DNA from: Poecilobothrus nobilitatus
Taxonomy: Eukaryota; Arthropoda; Insecta; Diptera; Dolichopodidae
DNA: 64,000 nt
Reading direction: 5' to 3'
Assembly: GCA_947095535.1 (NCBI GenBank)
Contig: OX352772.1
Span: 32,879,445 to 32,943,444, forward strand
Shown here: positions 49,449 through 61,350 of the stretch, piece by piece
How positions within the stretch are numbered: the stretch's first letter is position 1
How the letters are laid out: the number at the start of each line of letters is the position of its first letter
Program-made: the position numbers and the translations under genes
The notes under the pieces: model-generated
The model's database searches: none
The model's input: only the letters and a program-made list of their open reading frames with translations
Told to the model about the DNA's origin: nothing

Positions 49449-50239
49449 GGGTTGGGTATGAAATTTCATTTCTTAGAATCATCCTAAACACTAAATCCCA
49501 AACTCAAAATTTCAAATTTACAAAATACGAAAAATACAAAATCTCAAAAATTCTTCATTTTATAACAAAATTCCTAATTACAAAATCATAAATCGCGAAA
49601 TTTCATTCTCGCACATTAAAGTATCACTGAAGAGAGAAAATATATTATATTTATATATGGGCGTACTATTAGTATTAATTTTAAAGTAGGATTCAAAATT
49701 AGGGTTGCCCCCTTTTACGGAGTATTTATAAACTCGTGTACGCAAGATTCTGAATTAGAAAGGATTTTAGAGTTGGTTTTAAAATCAAAAAGTTGCCGCT
49801 TTTTCCAGAGGGTTTATATATTAATGTATGCCAGATTTTGTATGGATTTATGTATGTTCTTGTGTATGCGAGATTGAATTAAAAGGGTTTTCAGTGTTGA
49901 TTACAAAATCAGGGTTGACCCCTTTTCCGGAGTATTTATATATATATCCGGATTTTTACATCATATTGTCTATTATTTTGATTGTACATATTTGAATTTT
50001 GAACGTTCGGATTTTGAAAGTTTTGATGATGCATTTAGATTTTAAAATTTGGATTTTCTAGCAGCTTTTTTTTGGAATTTTTGCTTTTGGAATTTCCCGA
50101 ATAAGAATTCGCAATTTGGGATTTTGTAATTTGGGATTTTGTGATTTGGAATTTTGTAATAAGTTGTAAATTTTTTGGGATTTTGTATTTTGGGATTTTG
50201 TGTTTGGGATTTTGTGATTTAAAATTTCGTACCCAACAC
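49449..50239. mobile_element. foldback element V (arms of CAAAATCCC type)
   Basis: The ends GGGTTGGGTATGAAATTTC (49449) and the complement GTGTTGGGTACGAAATTT (to 50239) form terminal inverted repeats. The left arm repeats ACAAAATCTC/AAATCCC units (49485-49600). The right arm repeats TTGGGATTTTGT (50110-50225). The loop (49690-49950) holds about three shared core units, such as GAATTAGAAAGGATTTTAGA, GTTGGTTTTAAAATCA and GCTTTTTCCAGAGGGTTTAT. No target duplication could be seen. The minus frame across the right arm is repeat-derived. Confidence 0.75.
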
Positions 50240-50285
50240 ATACAATATTAATGTGATAAAGAAAGTATCAATCTGTAAAGAATTG

Positions 50286-50476
50286 TTTTTTTTTTTTCAG
50301 TGTATTCCCCTGCCACATAAATGTGACAAGGAAATTTAAAACCTTTTCTTTTCAGGCGTGGCTGTAAATGTCGTAAGGAGGAATTATTCTTACGATGTGT
50401 TCGTGTGATTCGAGAATCCACACTCCTTTGGTGTATACAACGAATTACATAAGCTCTTACTCACCGAGACCTCTGT
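50286..50476 (-). mobile_element. tRNA-derived SINE
   Basis: On the minus strand it reads GAGGTCTCGGTGAGTAAGAG, TTATGTAATTCGTTGTATAC, ACCAAAGGAGTGTGG, a B box with one inserted base, CGTAAGAATAATTCC, CGACATTTACAGCCACGCC, GTCACATTTATGTGGCAGG and poly(A). It lies 47 bp beyond foldback element V. Confidence 0.8.
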
Positions 50477-51991
50477 AAAGAATTGAATAGCATAATTAAT
50501 TTTTATCAACTAAAAAATCCCACAGTTTTATTTTTTTTTTTTTTCAAAAGGGATTTTCCTCTGTTATTTGGGAAATTTCCTTATGATTTCAAATTTTAAG
50601 TAGAGTACAATTTTATTATACATATTAAATAAGAAAATTCTATAAAAAAAAAAAAAGTTCTTCGAAAGGATTTCAAAATTAATTTAATATTATTAAATTA
50701 AAAATTTAACGCCTTAACTTTTCTACAATTGTTATTAATTTATTTTTTTTTTTAATCAATCTTTTTTTTATTCACCACCATTATTATTATTTTTTTGTTT
50801 TTTTTTTATTAAAAGAAATTGACCTTAAAATAAGGAAATTCCTTAAAGAAGACGAACAAAACAGTAAAAAAACAACTTTGTATATTATTTATGTATTTAA
50901 ATCATAATCATCATCTGACGACCTTTTGATTTCGATAAAAGCATTAAGTATGTTTTTGCATTTTTTTTATATTTTATTTTTCATTTTTTAATAAAAATAA
51001 TATATGTATATGCTAAAATATAAATTTAGAGAGTTTTTTTTATATATTTTATATTATATACCATACCATATAACAGTTAACGAAAAAAAGATGGGTTAAA
51101 TTCGTGAAAATAACTATATGACCTAACATGTTTAAGAATTAAGATACTTATACAAGTATACCTAATAATAATGATTATCATCATTTATGCATTATGATGA
51201 TGCATTTTCATTCAATCCAAATTAAAATTTAGAAAAAAAAAAAAACAATAAAAACAATGAAAATTATATGTATATAAAATATATACAGACCTTATTACAT
51301 AAAAAAAAATTTCAAAGTTCCAAAAATAGAAAAAATTGAAAAATTTCTTTTAACTTCTCTTTATTTCTTTTAAAATAATCTTTATTGTAAATGGTATAAA
51401 TTTTAATTTTAAATGGTAATTCCAGTTTATACATAATATAACAATTATCTAAAAAATTATATTAAAATTTCATTAAAATTACCATTAAGATATTAAGTTT
51501 TAGTTATTCTTTTTTTTTTGTTTTTTTTGGAATAGGAAGAATTTTCTTATGTACAGTAGTTTTACTTTAATTGGTGAAAAACAAATGAATCAAAACCCCC
51601 TTATATGTATGTACTCGTATAATAATATTAAATGTTACCTACTTTATTTTTTTAAATTTTACTAGATTATATGTTTTACTTGTGCAGTGTGCTGATGGGA
51701 ATTGAAAGTTACTTTTTTTTAGAAATTTCTATATCTATTATATTTTAGTATTTTTTTTTTTTTTTTTTTCATTTTTCTTTTTTTAAATATTTTTAATAAA
51801 ATTTTTTTTTTTATTTTAGTTAGTTATATGAAATTATGATTAAAATAATCAGAAAATAAACAAAAAAAAAAAAAAAAACAAAAATGAAACCAATTTTAAA
51901 TATCTAAACATGTTATGCTAAGTTGTATGTTAGAAAGTATATTAACATTAAGTATATGTATATATATAAACATTAAATTTAGTTAATAAAT
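50477..51991. other. homopolymer-dense intron-like DNA
   Basis: Many A/T runs and no supported feature. TA- and ATG-rich patches occur near 51000-51200. Confidence 0.5.
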
Positions 51992-52800
51992 TTTTAGCAC
52001 ATTTCCAAAAAAAATTTTGAAAAAATGTACTTATTAGTTTTTACTATGTCAGTTCGTTCGTTTTACTGTTAAAGACACAGTACTAGACTGTTAAAGACAC
52101 AGAAAAAAAATTTTAACCATGCGTAGGTCTCATAAAAAAATTAATGTTGTAGAACAACTTTACAGCCCTCAAAACAGCCCTATTCTTAAATGTATATATA
52201 TATATATGTCAGTTTTTACGTATAGTAGCTTTACAGTATAAAAACGCTAGAACCCTGGAACTTTTTTTTTACTTTTATAAAACAATATCAAACTTATGCA
52301 ATATTTTGAAATTTACCGTTATGTGAAGACAAAATTTTGCAAAATTTTTCTTCTTTCATAACTCTGGCACGCTTTCAATTTGAATCTTAAAATTTTAATA
52401 AAAGAAAGATCTTTTAGAATTAATGTAAGTTGACTCCGAAATTTTTTTTTTGTATCATCCTCTGTGGCTATTAGTGTTATTAGGGCTAAAAAATTTAAAT
52501 TTCGCTATTTTTAAACACTTGTAAGTTAGACATCTGTTCAAAATAAAACGCAGAAATTAAAGTTTCAACTTTATAATTTTACATGACGTGTTAATGGTTT
52601 TTCTTAATTATTTAGAGTTCTCTTAAAATTGATGAACGTATCTCTTTATTTTACACATTTTTTCTTATTACATATATGAATTTCTAAGAAAATTGTCAAA
52701 TTTTGCAAATTTTAGTGCAAATTACAATTTTAAACAGTTTATTTTGTCTTTTGAAAAATGCGCGCCTTTAAAAACCGTTCATTTTGATTCTGCCTTGTTG
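51992..52800 (-). repeat. dispersed repeat family B, near full-length copy
   Basis: On the plus strand it begins TTTTTAGCACATTTCCAAAA and ends AAATGCGCGCCTTTAAAAAC. In between are TTCGTTCGTTTTACTG, ACCATGCGTAGGTCTC, CATAACTCTGGCACGCTTTC and CTAAGAAAATTGTCAAATTT, the reverse of the 17147 copy. The internal 355-bp block is present once, not doubled. Confidence 0.75.
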
Positions 52801-52899
52801 TTTTTTGTTGTCATATTGAGAAAATTAAAATCTGTTAACCGATTATTTTAATAATTTAATGGTAAAAATTCATATTTTTGTATAAGTTAACCGCATACT

Positions 52900-53660
52900 C
52901 TTTAAAAATTTTCTTATTAGTTTCATTCTATCCGACCTTCGGTTCGTCTGTTCGTCCATCCGTCCGTCTGTTTACAAAATTTCTACACGGTTTAAAATAG
53001 AGTAATGAAATTTTAGCCATTAGGAGCCATTTATAGGTTTTAGTTATGGTATAGCCATTCGATTTCTTAAAAAAATTAATCTTTTGGAAGAACTTTTTTA
53101 TAGCACCACTAATTGCATACCTACTACTGCTCAAAGTTTGAAAAACTGTGAAAATGTGACTTTATACAGTTTATTCTTACCTCAAGTTGTGGTGAATATT
53201 TTTCTATATTTAACGACAATCAAACAACAGGAAATTGTTTAAGCTTTATAAATCAATATAAAAAATTTATAATTTTTCGTAATTTAGTAATTCAATTTAC
53301 AGTTATGGGAAAACAAAATTTTCTAAGAACTTAATTTTTCTAAATTTTCGAAATTTTTAGTCAGAACTTTGAAAATATTTTGTGCTGTTTAAAAGTTGGC
53401 TGTTTAATGCTGTTTGTTGTAAAGTTGGGGGGTTAATAATTGAACAATCGCCTTTTTTTTGGAAACATGTCACTAGAACACCGGTGTAAATTTGTCATAA
53501 GTAAAACATGAAAATTAAAGTTTCTATATTATATTTTTTTTATCTGTTAACCACATTTTTTAGTTATTTAGGATTTCCTTAAAACTGAACGAGTGGCTTT
53601 TGATATTTCACAAAAAAACTTAAAAAATTATGGTAAAAATGAAGGTCTATTACCAATCTG
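52900..53660 (-). repeat. dispersed repeat family B, second adjacent copy
   Basis: Same orientation as the copy just to the left. It includes GTTCGTCCATCCGTCCGTC, TTTACAAAATTTCTACACGG, TTTAAAATAGAGTAATG and the GTTATGGGAAAACAAAATTT block. The outer 5' end is diverged. A head-to-tail pair about 100 bp apart suggests insertion near, or duplication of, the first copy. Confidence 0.65.
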
Positions 53661-56084
53661 TTCTTATAGTTTTTTTTGCCAAATTTATTAACATTTTAAT
53701 TTGGAAAACCTAATCTAAAAACTTCCTCTTTGAGTAACAAGCTTATGAAAATTTTAATTTTATATCCCTTAAGGGATTCGTGTATACGTATTATAAGTTT
53801 ATAGTTTTACAGAACATATTTTCACAAATTCATCACAGAACAAGGTTTAAAAACAAGGATTTCAATTCAATCCCAGAACAAGGATTAAAAATTCTGATTT
53901 ACTGTACAGAAATGTACATTGAAACTGCTTATGGTAATGTAAAATTTAACAAACTGATGATTTAAAAAAATAATTAATTAATTTATACCGAAATAATACC
54001 GAAATCTATCATTAAACTTTAGAATTACCGCAATGTTTTACAAATCAGTTACAAATCCATTACAAATTTATTTAATTGTAATTAGCCAATAATATCGAAA
54101 TTGGTTATTTATTGCACTTTCAAGACACTAAAGAGCGAAGAACATATAGAACAAAAAGTATATCTTTCAAATTCCTAAAAATCTTTGGAACTCCGGCGGA
54201 AAAGTGTGTAAGTATATATGGTTTATTAAACAAGGTAGGGAATGTGGATTAAAATTTCCCATAAGATGAAAGCATTTTTGATGACTGTTGTTATGTTAAA
54301 AGATTTACTATAGATCTAGAGTGCAGTGATTAAAATTAATACTATAAATAAATGAATACAAAAAACTATATTTTGTTACGCCTTATTTAATATAGCTTTA
54401 TAAATCGAATAAAAATTACCGTTTTCTGAAAACTCTATTTTACATTCTTCATCTCATTTAGGTTTCAATACTATGGCTTAACTATAAGAATTATCAGAGT
54501 TGTTACCAAATATTGAAGTATAATAGTTATTATCTTCTAATTACTAAAAAAAACATTTAAAAAATATAATGTAATCAGTTGTTTTGGTTACTTTTATCTA
54601 TATGCATTAATTTTTGCTATATACTTTTAGATTTTAACTTGAAAATACAGCATTTAAAAAGTTGTTTCTACAAAAAACTTATTTCTTGGATTTACGATTT
54701 ACGTTACGTTACAAGAAAAATTTTATCATCCTTTCCTTTTTATCAACATTTGCATCCAAAAGTTTACTTTTAATGGCGGTAGTTTTTATAGGTTAAAATT
54801 CATCATTGCCAAAAGAACTTCATGCAATTGCTTTCGAAGTTTTCTCCAACTATTGTGAAAAAAAGAGGTTTTGGTCTAATTTCCTATTTTTCTAATTGCT
54901 ATTTTATAAAAATTTTCCATTAAATTTCTAATTATTTTTTATTTGTGCTGTAGTATTAAATAATAGCTAACCTCTTAAATTACTTTTTTTTATAGATTTT
55001 CTTACACCATTTTTTACTTTTTCTATTTTACTTAAAATAATAAACAAACTCCCTAAATCTATTCATTTAACTAACTAATTTATTAGCTAACTTAACTTAT
55101 TATCAAAATTTTAACAAACATTAATTAAGTTATTTATAAAAGTTTTATCATAGCTTAAAGTAGTAATTTTAACGTAATTTTGAATGATTACTTGCAGTAG
55201 CAACGATTTTATACGATATAATGACATTTTGATTTAACTTTAAAAAATTAAATAAAACTAAAAACAAATGTAAATACATTATTTGAGTTAAACTTAAATG
55301 CATTATTCTTTTGGTTATTTAATGTCAGTAAATAGTTTGTTTATCATATCACATATTGTAAAATTTTACAATTTTGTACAAAATTTTTGTTGTTAGGAAA
55401 CTCATTTACATATTATAACTATACATATTTTGAATTTTACCAAATATTTTTTTTTTTTTAGTTTTTATTTTTTGAAATTCACAATTATTACAATTTTTAA
55501 TATACAATTGTTCAAATAAAAACTTACATCAAGCAAATATTCAAAACTAAGAAAATGAAAATGCATAAAAAAGTTAAGTTAAGTTGAGGTAGCAGCAACA
55601 AAATTAACAATTTACTTTTAGTCAATGATTAAAATGATTTATCTATTTATTTATTTTATTTGAATGTGATGTATTTTTCTTCCTTCCTTTAATGTTTTCT
55701 TTTCCTTCTCTTATATTTCAATGCATCTTCCCCAGATATAATTTTGTTTTTCCTATTATTGTTTGTACCTATATCACTTTCTTCTTCTTCTTCTACAAAA
55801 TTTCTTCTTGTTATTTTTTTTAATAAATGTTTGAATTATTTCATTTTGTTGTTTCTGTACTTAATGTTTACTGCTATTATTATTGACTTTTTACCGTAGG
55901 ATATGTTTTTTATTTTTTTTTATTTTAAATATTAACTCTATGAGAACTTAAATGTCTTCTGAAGGATGAATTGATGTTTTAAATAAGCTGATTTTTATGT
56001 CAAATGTAATAATGGGACAACGATTACGTTTTGACTGTGATGTTTCTGGTCATTAAAGCTAAAATACCAGAGGGGTAAATAAAC
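53661..56084. other. AT-rich DNA, no confident feature
   Basis: The plus frames 53780-53965 and 54579-54773 lack recognisable domains. A CTT microsatellite (TTTCTTCTTCTTCTTC) lies near 55778-55795. Confidence 0.45.
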
Positions 56085-56275
56085 ACCAGAGCGACTTAAC
56101 TTCTTATTTTTTTTTAAAGGGTGGAAAAGAATTCATTTCTAACGTCTGTTCCTAACGGTTTCTGAGATAACGGTCTTCACCCCCTCCTCCCTCCTCCAGA
56201 AAAATTTTTTACTTGTTATGAACTTCTATATCACCTACGTTCTTCGAGAAGTTTCGGACACCCTGTATACCTAAA
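56085..56275 (-). repeat. fragment of a repeat ending ACAGGGTGTCC
   Basis: On the minus strand it starts GTATACAGGGTGTCCGAAAC, an end-like sequence of a type common in insect DNA transposons. It then runs through GGAGGAGGGAGGAGGGGGTG. Its inner end (CTTAACTTCTTATTTTTTTT then AAAGGGTGGAAAAGAATTCA) resembles 57520-57580. Confidence 0.45.
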
Positions 56276-57409
56276 AAACAATAAATGAAGCTGTACTTTA
56301 AAAATCTTATATCTTGTTAAAATATTTAGAAATATAACAAAATTTTCCATTACTAATTTTAAATCATAAAATATTAACAAAGCTAATTGAACCTCAGATC
56401 TTAAAGTGTTAAAACGTAAATAAAATTATACATACATAAGTAAATATAAATGTAAACGGGAAATGTCAAAGAAAATCTTAAATAAAATTGGGAATCAACT
56501 ATAGGGAATACATTATTGTACATGTAATTTTTAACATGCTTAAACATACAACATATTATATGCTACATAATAATAGAAATGATATTAGATTTTGATGAAA
56601 AGATGAGATGATAAAACCTGTAATGTTTATTGATCCAAAGTTTGTTCATTGAAGATCATGACTTAACTTAAATCTTTAAATGTCATATTTATGCGTACAT
56701 TTTTAAATGACTTTATAAATATTTTTACTTTTAATGACAACTTTTTAAAGGAATTTTTTATTATTTTTATTTTTTTCTTAATTGTTGCCATAAACAATAA
56801 AAAAAAAAAATTCAAAGAGGAAATATTCAATTCATTATAGTTAAAGAAAAAAAAAAGAAAAAACTGCATCATAATTATGAAAAATAAAAAAATATTGCAT
56901 TACTCTTTGTAATCGGTTACATTTTAAAAGAAATTAAAAACAAAAAAAAAAATATATAAATAAAAAATCGAAAGCGATTTAACATGATTTTTCAAATTTT
57001 AAAGGAAAAGTATTAAAAAAAAAAGAAACAGAAAGGGAAAAATTAGAAACATGTCAAATAGTTTGACAGTGACATAAATTTTATATTGATGCAAATCAAA
57101 AGATAATGACATTTATTATTTGAACTTAATTTGTATTAAGGTAGAAAATGAAATGTTTTCTTAATTATTTATTAATAAAATTTTTTTTATACATATATGT
57201 ATATATAATTATTGGATAATAAAATTAAGATGAAGATTTCTTTAAATAATATATAAGTAACCATAAATTGATATGTTATGTATAGAGGTATTTTCTTAGA
57301 TAAATACACAGACATCTCAAACGTGACTCAGTCGAATCAGAACTCCTTCAATCGAAACTTGAATTCATTGTAATACTGAAATTTTTCTCCCTTATAGAAA
57401 ATTTACATT
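56276..57409. other. AT-rich DNA, no feature seen
   Basis: A/T runs dominate (56800-56960, 57000-57040). No supported frame. Confidence 0.5.
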
Positions 57410-57640
57410 CTGTTATAGGGTAGGCGGTAGCACATTTTATCATTCAAGAAAATCATCCCTCAAAGTTCATATCTCAAGGGAGTGGCAACTAATTACCAGA
57501 TCAGCTTAATTTCTCATTTTTCTCATCAGCTTAATTTCTCGTTTTTAAATAGTGTAGAAAAGAGTCCATTTTAAAAAAGAAAGTGAAATTATAAGATTTT
57601 TATAGAAAAAACGTTTATATCTTATTTTTGTACTATGTAT
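57410..57640 (-). repeat. second diverged fragment of the 56085 repeat
   Basis: CAGCTTAATTTCTCGTTTTT, AAATAGTGTAGAAAAGAGTC parallels ACTTAACTTCTTATTTTT..AAAGGGTGGAAAAGAATTC at 56095-56135. A 22-bp inner unit (CATCAGCTTAATTTCTC) is itself repeated. The GGGTGTCC end is not recognisable here. Confidence 0.3.
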
Positions 57641-58459
57641 TTTAAAAAGCAATAATAAAACTAACAACGTTAAAATTATTAGTTTAAACATCTTAACAGA
57701 ACTTCGATCATTCTAATGCCAAATTGACTATCTACTAATTCAATTATTAATTGACTATTAAACAATTTAATATGATTTTCTGAGACATCATCATAGGTAC
57801 ATATTATTTCATCATATCTTCCCTTATTTCCAGTTCTACTTGTAATATCCTTTAATATTAATTGCTATATAAATACAAATCTCCTGAAATACAAGTAATT
57901 TACTTTTATGTAAACTCCATTTTTTTTTTTTATTTTCTCATTACATATTAAAAAACTTAGAACAAGTACTTTTAAAAATTTTTTTTAACTTCTATCAAAA
58001 TTACGTGACATCAATTAAAAAACAAACATTTTTTTTTTTTCATAATTTAACAACATTTTTAATTAATTCTTAAAGATTATAAAAAAACTTGATTTAATAC
58101 GAATTTAATTAATTTCATAGAGTATAATTATTTCTTAGTTTATAATAAAAAAAAATTTTTAATAATTACTGAGACAATATAAAAATTACATAATTTTAAA
58201 AAAAATAAATAACTTTATCTTATTTTTTTTCTGCGAGTATTTCGAGATCTCGAAAAACATCAATAAGATCAACGCGCGAATTTACTTTTGTATAGTTTTG
58301 CACTTAAACCATTTAAACGCTGCCTCCCTTTTAAATCAAAAATTTGATTAGAATCTATGGTATAATGGACTGTTTGGTTTAAAGATTTTGGTAAATAGAA
58401 ATTCCATTAGGAATAAGGAAAATTGGGAAATATGGCAAGTAACTGAATGTTAGGAAAAG
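57641..58459. other. AT-rich DNA, no feature seen
   Basis: Low complexity around 57920-58230, then slightly richer sequence approaching the LINE relics. Confidence 0.45.
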
Positions 58460-58868
58460 TGTTTCAAACATAGTTGTTGATGTTTTTCTTGAATTTAATA
58501 GTATTGTACACGTGATGGTTACATTTGGTAACTTTTGGGAATACTTTCGGTGATAAAACTACTCCATATTCGCGCTATACGCATTACAAACAGATTTCTA
58601 TGTGAAGAGCTGTACGATCAGGAAATCTTCAAGGGATAGAGGTTAGCCTGTGCAGCTTTTATTGTATGTCGATTTGTATTTTTAAGAGGGGACATTAAAT
58701 AATGTTTTTATTACTTCTGTACTAGGTTCCTATATACTAGCAAAATATCTATAAAATAGAGTAAGTGCTCGAATGACAAGTTGATAATCTCGTGGAATCA
58801 AAATTAAGGTAATAATGGGATCGTTTATTAAATGAATTGTTCTGTTTTTCACTTTGTCTAAGTATTTC
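58460..58868 (-). pseudogene. Jockey-like LINE 3' end, older copy
   Basis: It follows the same order as the neighbouring copy: TGTTTTTCTTGAATTTAATA, ATTGTACACGTGATGG, CTTTTGGGAATACTTTCGG, CGCTATACGCATTACAAAC. This parallels 59153-59260, but with stops and substitutions throughout. It encodes no continuous peptide and is older than the copy to its right. Confidence 0.6.
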
Positions 58869-59530
58869 AATGTTTTTTTTTTTTTTTTTACGAGGGACGG
58901 TGGAAAACATCAAAAGTCACCCAAAGGAACTGCACAAGGTTCCTCTGAGTAGTGTTTGACTTTAACCAACCAAAACCACCCCCTTTAAAACCAAACTATA
59001 GGATTGGTCCTTTAATACATAATAATATAATGTACAGCTTGGTTTTGGGGAAAAGGATGGGGGAAGGAATACTTGGGTGTTTGAATATAGGAAAATTGGG
59101 ATTATGGAGGATGAAGGGAAAAATTTGGATAGTTATTTTGAAGAAAGATGTTAGTGTTCTTCTTGAATTTCGATATATCGTACACAAATGAATTACCAAC
59201 TTTTGGGAACACATGTGTGGGCATAAGGTTCCATAAACGCGGCGTGCGCATGACAAACGAATTCCCGAATGCTGTATTGCGCCATCTTGACAGTTCGACA
59301 GTGTATGGGTGGGCATCTGTTGCACTCCTCGTTTCACGTTGGAAAACTTTGAGTGGAGGCATCAATTGTTTTATTTCTTTAGAACAGGTGTTCACCCCTA
59401 CGAGGTATCTATAAAAGAGGGTCAATGACCCAACAGTACGGCGAGGGCAAAGTGGAGTTATTTGTAAAGCTGCTGCCCAAATGTGTATATTGTACTTCAT
59501 TATAGGCCTGATAAAGGATTTATAGATATC
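58869..59530 (-). pseudogene. Jockey/CR1-like LINE 3' end with C-terminal peptide
   Basis: The minus strand carries a 132-codon frame (59500-59102) ending in AFGNSFVMRTPRLWN, LMPTHVFPKVGNSFVYDISK and F. This is the usual C-terminal end of Jockey-type non-LTR retrotransposon polyproteins (NSF..RT.RLWN.LP..VFP....L..FK). The frame starts with WAAALQITPLCPRRTVGSL, probably also element-derived. A T run at 58870-58889 would be its poly(A) tail. The RT domain is missing, so it is a 5'-truncated insertion, and a start codon has no meaning. The overlapping plus-strand frames are shadows. Confidence 0.8.
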
Positions 59531-60182
59531 GTTATTTAAAAAACCCTTACTTATACAGTATTCTGTTTATTAAAAACACTTACCTATAGAGTAAAACAAA
59601 TTCAAGAAAGTTTTAGTATGATTGAACTCACGAAAAATATTGATAATGCCCAGTGATTAACGGTGTAATACAAGCCAGTAAAATAAAAATTCAAATATTG
59701 ATACTTGCGCTATATGTATATATGATAAAATCTTTGTAGTAAAATTAATGACAAATGTTCTATTAGAAGTCATGTATGCTAACAAAATAGTAACATAAAG
59801 TAAAAAATTGTTTAATTTCATCGAAATAGAACAAAAGTAATTTTTGATCGGTTTGATTTTTGTACTCTATATTAAGTCTGAAACTAAAACTATATTGAAC
59901 CTATATCTAAAAAGAGATAAGTAGTCATTTAAATTTAGAAAACTGTGTAAGTTCAATAATAGAAATCAACTGCTAATATAAATTTGCAAAAAGATTGAAA
60001 AGAGAACTTTGTTTCGGAGGGACGAAGATTTTGTAATAATACACATTGGAAAAATGTTGACGATGAAATTATTATACCATACTAAATAATAAAATTCACT
60101 TTTAAATAATCTTGTTAAATTCTTAGCATTTGCCTAAACTTATACTTATCTTCATAACCATATACATAAAAATCAAAAACAA
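59531..60182. other. AT-rich DNA, no feature seen
   Basis: No supported frame or repeat copy. Confidence 0.5.
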
Positions 60183-60772
60183 ACAATGTAGAATGTAAAC
60201 CAACGGTTTTTAAAAGCGCACATTCCCAAAACACAATACAAACTGTTTAGAATATTGTGACTTGCACAAAAATTTGAAAATTTAAAAAATAAAATTTAAG
60301 AGATTTTTTGTAATAAGAAAATATGTGAAAATAGGACTTTTCTGGAATTTTGAGGCGAATTTTGATTTTGAAGCTTCTATCTAAAAGCGTGCCGGAGTTA
60401 TGAAAGTAGAAAAATCATACAAAATTTGGTTTTCACATAACTGTAAATTTAAATACTAAATTTGAAAAAATTGTATAATTTTGATATTAATTTACAAAGT
60501 TAAAAAAAATAACTGTCGAATGACGTTTTCAGATTGAAAAAATCTTAAGCAGAACATAAGATATATGCATTTAAAAATAGGGCTTTTTCGAAGTTTGAGG
60601 GGCTGTAGCTCCGTAATGGATGAGGCTACATGAAAAAGTTGTTCCACATGGTTACATTTTTTTTTCTCTATCTTTAACGGTGTAGAAGTTTTGTAAACAA
60701 ACGGACGGACGGACGGACAGAATCAAACTAATAAGCACATTTTTCAAAATTGTTTTGAAAATGTGCTAAAAA
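60183..60772 (+). repeat. dispersed repeat family B, internally deleted copy
   Basis: Start GTAGAATGTAAACCAACGG and end ACTAATAAGCACATTTTTC...AAAATGTGCTAAAAA are almost the same as in the 17147 copy, with a GGAC tetramer run (60704-60719). About 570 bp of the interior, including one of the doubled blocks, is absent. The junction lies near 60350. Confidence 0.8.
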
Positions 60773-61084
60773 TGATATTTAAAACATTTTTGTTTTTTAA
60801 CTTTTCTCTAAACTTATCAGTACCTTATCATTCTTCTTTTCTTAATTTCTAATATCAAACATTTACTCAACTGTCTCAACTTCACTAAACAAATTCTATT
60901 CTATCAAAATAAAATTTAAAAAAAAATTAAATTTCAATAAATTAATTAAAATTTCAACATAAAGTTACGAAATTGTATTCATAATTTTATTTAGCACTGT
61001 AAGTTTAAACATTTTTGGAGACTTGTCTTTTTTTTTTAATTTTCTTTTCGTTCAAACAATTTTTTTTTTGTTTTTTTTTTTTAA
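60773..61084. other. AT-rich DNA
   Basis: No feature is seen before the promoter-like stretch. T runs occur near 61028-61080. Confidence 0.45.
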
Positions 61085-61350
61085 TTTTATTCTTCCACTG
61101 TTTCTCACCAATACTGACTCTTCTCTCAGTCAGTACAGTATATAGCTCATCTCAGTGTCAATATTCAGTTGAGTACTCACTAGTCAGTACTCATTAATCA
61201 TTAATGCTTTTAAAGAGTAGTTTTTTTTTCTATTTGTGTTTACTTTACTTTACTTCCAAATTCCGATTGCGCGAGTGCCGCTCACAAATTTACAACACAA
61301 CAGCAATTCAAATAAAATAAAAATAAAAACAAATTAAAAAAAAGAAACCG
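61085..61350 (+). promoter_or_regulatory. possible promoter / 5'UTR-like stretch
   Basis: Five TCAGT motifs (61126, 61130, 61152, 61165, 61183), the core of the insect initiator, fall within 60 bp. Downstream comes a patch of lower AT bias (CCGATTGCGCGAGTGCCGC, 61261-61281), then CA-rich, A-rich sequence (TTTACAACACAACAGCAATT) of the kind common in fly 5'UTRs. A donor-like CCG|GTAATA lies at 61350. No TATA box or downstream promoter element at the right spacing was found. Confidence 0.25.

Noticed and set aside
50035..50241. Minus-strand frame with KSQITKSQ repeats
   Set aside because: It is translated from the GGGATTTTG arm repeats of foldback element V.
58952..59414. Plus-strand frames of 79 and 88 codons
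   Set aside because: Antisense shadows of the Jockey-like C-terminal peptide.
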